This document shows positions 22,085 through 24,801 of a stretch of 24,801 bases of DNA, one piece after another. The stretch's first letter is position 1. Each line of letters opens with the position of its first letter. The position numbers and the translations under genes were made by a program. Under the pieces are notes generated by a model. That model saw nothing but the letters and a program-made list of their open reading frames with translations. It was not told the origin of the DNA and searched no databases. Source of the DNA: Gammaproteobacteria bacterium CG22_combo_CG10-13_8_21_14_all_40_8 (GTDB lineage Bacteria > Pseudomonadota > Gammaproteobacteria > Enterobacterales > GCA-002770795); assembly GCA_002770795.1 (NCBI GenBank), contig PCTP01000200.1:1-24801 (forward strand), read 5' to 3'.

Positions 22085-22942
22085 TTAAGGGTTTTTTGCG
22101 ATAGTGTGGATTTCTTGCAACTCTAAAGTCGCTTGTTCTTCACCATTTTCCTCTTGATAGATTTTTACTGGAATATATTGATATTGAGGCGCCATCCAAA
22201 ATAAGGTTGTTCGATCCTCTACTTTTCTAGATAAAATGAGGGTGCTGATTTTTTTACCTAGAATGCTAAGTTGTTCTTCACCCAGTATCTTAAATACTCG
22301 AGTTCTAACTTCCCCTTTTCCAGATACAGGAATTTCAATCGTGCCGGTTTTTTGTCCCTCTATAAGTTTTTTTCTGATGAGAATTTGATAATTTAAGGGA
22401 TCCGCAATGGGTGATTTAAGAGGAACATCCCAAGAGAAGTTGTCATTGTGTCCTTTGAGTTGTTTCTTTTCCCAATCGTAGTATTCTTCAGTTTGCTTTT
22501 TACTAAACGAGTTTTTCACATGATATTGATAGTGAAGTGGTTTGAGTTGATCAGCAGTGATTTCAAAGAGTGATTGTTCCTCACGTTTATCTTTGAATAA
22601 AAAAATCTTTGCCTCGGTACTAATGGATAGTTGCCATTGATTATTGGGGAGCTTTTGTAAAATACGGGTGGCTGAACCTCTTTTTTTTCCTTTTTGAAGG
22701 AGGTTGTAACTTGCACTAAAGGGTTGTAACCAAGCGTTTGCCGTTGTTATTGAAAGTTGCGTCTCTTGACTTTGTTGTTTGAAGTCAGCGACTGCTTCAG
22801 GTGCTTTTTCTACAGCGGTTTCTGATTGAGTCGTTGGTGCGACTGGATTTATCTCTGTTTGATTAAAAGCGAAAACTTGAATTGAAAAAGCGAATAACCA
22901 AAAGGCGAATAACTTGATTGACATTTTACGAGTAGTGAACAC
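22085..22942 (-). CDS. DUF3108 domain periplasmic protein
   Basis: 285-residue exported protein of the DUF3108 family, function unknown. A signal peptide (LFAFWLFAFSIQVFA) is followed by a Thr/Glu-rich linker and the DUF3108 domain: PFSASYNLLQKGKKRGSATR, LKPLHYQYHVKNSFSKK, DPLNYQILIRKKL and the C-terminal VPVKIYQ-like end (here IPVKIYQEENGEE). The GTG at 22942 is preferred over ATG 22924 because AGGAG lies 7 bases upstream. DUF3108 genes next to purN are common in Gammaproteobacteria. Confidence 0.85.
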   Translation of the reverse strand: MFTTRKMSIKLFAFWLFAFSIQVFAFNQTEINPVAPTTQSETAVEKAPEAVADFKQQSQETQLSITTANAWLQPFSASYNLLQKGKKRGSATRILQKLPNNQWQLSISTEAKIFLFKDKREEQSLFEITADQLKPLHYQYHVKNSFSKKQTEEYYDWEKKQLKGHNDNFSWDVPLKSPIADPLNYQILIRKKLIEGQKTGTIEIPVSGKGEVRTRVFKILGEEQLSILGKKISTLILSRKVEDRTTLFWMAPQYQYIPVKIYQEENGEEQATLELQEIHTIAKNP

Positions 22943-22951
22943 TGAGCTCTC

Positions 22952-23620
22952 CTAAAGTTGGAGCAATTCTCCGTCGAGAGTAGCTCCTTGGGATTCTAAT
23001 TTTAAGCGTTGACTACAAAACAGTTGTACCACTTGAGGATACAAAATGTGCTCTAAATGTTGCACTTTTTGTTTGAGGGATTCCTCCGTATCCAGTGGCT
23101 CAATATCAAATTTGTTCTGTGCAACCAGTGGCCCTCCATCCAGTTCGGCAGTCACAAAATGAATGCTACAGCCATGATACAAATCTCCTGCCTCCAAGGC
23201 TCTTTGATGCGTATGTAATCCTGGGTATTTGGGAAGTAGTGAGGGATGAATATTGAACATGCGGCCATGATAGTGTTGTGCTATTTGTTTTCCTAAAATA
23301 CGCATAAAGCCCGCTAAGACCACAAGCTCTGGAGTGAAACTATCAATGGCTTGTTGTAGAGCTTGATCAAATTCATCTCTTGAAGAATAAGACTGGTGTT
23401 GTAGCACAATGGTTGAAATCTGATGATTTTCAGCCCGTTGCAATCCATATGCATCGGCTTTGTTCGATATAACGCCAACAATCTCACCATCGATTTGACC
23501 TGATTGGCAAGCATCTATCAACGATTGTAGATTGGTGCCACTCCCCGAGATTAGAACCACAATTCTTAGGGGGGGCACCTTTTTTACCTTTTGACAGATT
23601 TTAGGTAAAGACGAGGACAT
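22952..23620 (-). CDS. purN: Phosphoribosylglycinamide formyltransferase PurN
   Basis: 222-residue enzyme of purine synthesis that transfers a formyl group from 10-formyl-tetrahydrofolate to GAR. SGSGTN (25-30) binds the substrate phosphate. Catalytic Asn123 and His125 lie in FNIHPSLLP and Asp161 in TAELDGGP. The ATG overlaps the purM stop by one base (TAATG), as in translationally coupled purMN operons. The first ~17 residues extend beyond the E. coli N-terminus; a GTG at 23578 with AAGG upstream would remove 14 of them and cannot be excluded. Confidence 0.93.
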   Translation of the reverse strand: MSSSLPKICQKVKKVPPLRIVVLISGSGTNLQSLIDACQSGQIDGEIVGVISNKADAYGLQRAENHQISTIVLQHQSYSSRDEFDQALQQAIDSFTPELVVLAGFMRILGKQIAQHYHGRMFNIHPSLLPKYPGLHTHQRALEAGDLYHGCSIHFVTAELDGGPLVAQNKFDIEPLDTEESLKQKVQHLEHILYPQVVQLFCSQRLKLESQGATLDGELLQL

Positions 23621-24663
23621 TAAGACTGAAATTCAACAAATGATTTTTCTGATTTAATATGTTCAATATAACCAATCTGCCAAGCGGTTTCACCGGCACC
23701 TGTCAACAGGTTGATGGCTTCTTGAGCATGTTTTTGAGGGAGCACAATGACCATGCCTACACCACAGTTAAAGGTGCGATACATTTCAGCAGTTTCGATA
23801 TTGCCTTTTTGTTGTAACCAATTAAAAATACTTGGCCATTTCCAGCTTTGAGTTTTAATGACGGCTTTGGTGTTATCGGGTAACACTCTAGGAAGATTCT
23901 CCGTTAAGCCGCCACCTGTGATATGTGCCATGGCATGTACAGGTAATTGACGACAAAGAGAAAGTAGGGACTTCACATAGATTTTTGTGGGTTCTAATAA
24001 ATGATCTTTCAGTGGCTTATCATCAAGCATTTCATCTGTAGACGCGCCAGAGACTTCTAACACTTTACGAATTAATGAGTAACCATTGGAATGAGGGCCT
24101 GAGGATCCTAGCGCTAATAACACATCACCTTTGCTCACTTGAGAGCCATCAATGATATTTTCTCGGTCAACAATACCCACGCAAAAACCAGCGAGGTCGT
24201 AATCGCCTGATTTGTACATCCCGGGCATTTCAGCGGTTTCTCCACCAATCAATGAGCAACCAGATTGCAAACAACCTTCGCCAATCCCAATCACAACCTG
24301 TTGTGCGGTATCCACATCTAACTTACCACTGGCGTAATAATCTAAAAAAAACAAAGGTTCAGCACCTTGAACCACGAGATCATTCACACACATGGCAACT
24401 AAATCTATACCAATAGAATCGTGTTTATTGATTTCGGTCGCTAACTTAAGCTTAGTGCCCACACCGTCTGTGCCTGCGACTAAAACAGGCTCTGTAAAAC
24501 CTTTAGGAAGTGAGAATAGTGCACCAAATCCACCAATATCAGTTAAAACTTCAGGTCGACGAGTCTTTTTGGTGACTGACTTGATGCGACTGACCAGTTC
24601 ATCACCGGCTTCAATATCGACGCCTGCATCTTTATAACTTAAACCTGATTTTTTATCTAACAC
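23620..24663 (-). CDS. purM: Phosphoribosylformylglycinamidine cyclo-ligase PurM
   Basis: 347-residue AIR synthetase, the ATP-dependent ring-closure step of purine synthesis. The N-terminal SGLSYKDAGVDIEAGDEL is the family start, DGVGTKLKLA and NDLVVQGAEPLFFLDYYA bind nucleotide, and GETAEMPGMY and HITGGGLTENLPR are conserved active-site segments. Its length equals that of E. coli PurM (345). The start is GTG 24663, fitting that N-terminus; no ATG lies close by. It is the first gene of a four-gene minus-strand cluster. Confidence 0.95.
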   Translation of the reverse strand: MLDKKSGLSYKDAGVDIEAGDELVSRIKSVTKKTRRPEVLTDIGGFGALFSLPKGFTEPVLVAGTDGVGTKLKLATEINKHDSIGIDLVAMCVNDLVVQGAEPLFFLDYYASGKLDVDTAQQVVIGIGEGCLQSGCSLIGGETAEMPGMYKSGDYDLAGFCVGIVDRENIIDGSQVSKGDVLLALGSSGPHSNGYSLIRKVLEVSGASTDEMLDDKPLKDHLLEPTKIYVKSLLSLCRQLPVHAMAHITGGGLTENLPRVLPDNTKAVIKTQSWKWPSIFNWLQQKGNIETAEMYRTFNCGVGMVIVLPQKHAQEAINLLTGAGETAWQIGYIEHIKSEKSFVEFQS

Positions 24664-24801
24664 TCTAGAGACCTGTTTTGGGATTTGGAAAAAGCCTATT
24701 TTAACAATTTGCGAGGCAATTGGGTAGAATTCTTATGTAAACTTTAGCAAAGAAATAATAAAGTAGTGGTCGATTTTAGACTCTTTTTTTACAAAAAAAT
24801 G
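24664..24801 (-). promoter_or_regulatory. Upstream region of purM
   Basis: The promoter of the purM cluster should lie here. An imperfect palindrome (CAATTTGCGAGGCAATTG, near 24703-24721) is present but does not match the PurR consensus. No clear -35/-10 pair was fixed, and the right edge cuts the region. Confidence 0.3.

Noticed and set aside
24703..24721. PurR operator in front of purM
   Set aside because: The imperfect palindrome lacks the central CG and other conserved positions of the PUR box.

Overview
The window looks like chromosomal DNA of an AT-rich gammaproteobacterium. The signs are a divergent bamE/fur pair, a purM-purN-DUF3108 cluster, a DUF502 membrane protein, a TetR/HlyD/ABC-2 export operon, an OmpA-family porin with thrombospondin type 3 repeats, and PilZ and GGDEF proteins of cyclic-di-GMP signalling. 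No rRNA, tRNA, CRISPR array, phage module or intact insertion sequence was seen. The lineage cannot be narrowed further from sequence alone.

Layout. Positions 1-4293 (+ strand): the 3' end of a phosphonate-type ABC ATPase gene, a fused double permease of the PhnE type, an EamA/DMT exporter, a two-helix small membrane protein, a 70-residue GDCCVxC cysteine-rich protein and a threonine-dehydratase-like PLP enzyme, closely spaced as a probable transcription unit. 4300-5452 (- strand): a chimeric pseudogene region. A secreted protein interrupted by an amber codon runs into the first residues of a GH25 lysozyme, which then switches frame into the C-terminal half of an amidohydrolase. 5677-6873: an aminotransferase. 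6874-8228: a CheY-like regulator preceded by three perfect copies of a 17-bp repeat and followed by the remnant of a REP-associated (RAYT) transposase. 8229-12467 (- strand): DUF502 protein, NADPH-dependent FMN reductase, periplasmic metallo-beta-lactamase-fold hydrolase, MscS channel and OmpA-like porin (with a good terminator). 12709-13113: C-terminal fragment of a DNA photolyase. 13158-16828 (- strand): tetR-hlyD-ABC ATPase-ABC-2 permease, with overlapping or abutting genes and a palindromic operator in front of tetR. 16829-18676: short-chain dehydrogenase and PilZ protein, set among several degenerate copies of a REP-like palindromic repeat. 18677-19637: bamE and fur with overlapping divergent promoters. 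19708-19981: a decayed signal-peptide-bearing gene with a frameshift, a stop and a deletion. 19994-24663: diguanylate cyclase, a small membrane protein, then purM-purN-DUF3108-GST (- strand).

How it fits together. Most of the intact content is housekeeping: purine synthesis, outer-membrane assembly, iron regulation, osmotic protection and efflux. The unusual character of the window lies in decay. Broken or chimeric genes occur at 4300-5452, 7943-8086, 12709-13113 and 19708-19981, and a REP-like repeat family sits around 16958-18624. This suggests a genome actively losing genes by point mutation and small deletions. I did not find a convincing new multi-gene system. The best leads are the REP-like family with its RAYT remnant, the triple 17-bp repeat in front of the response regulator, and the three-part pseudogene.
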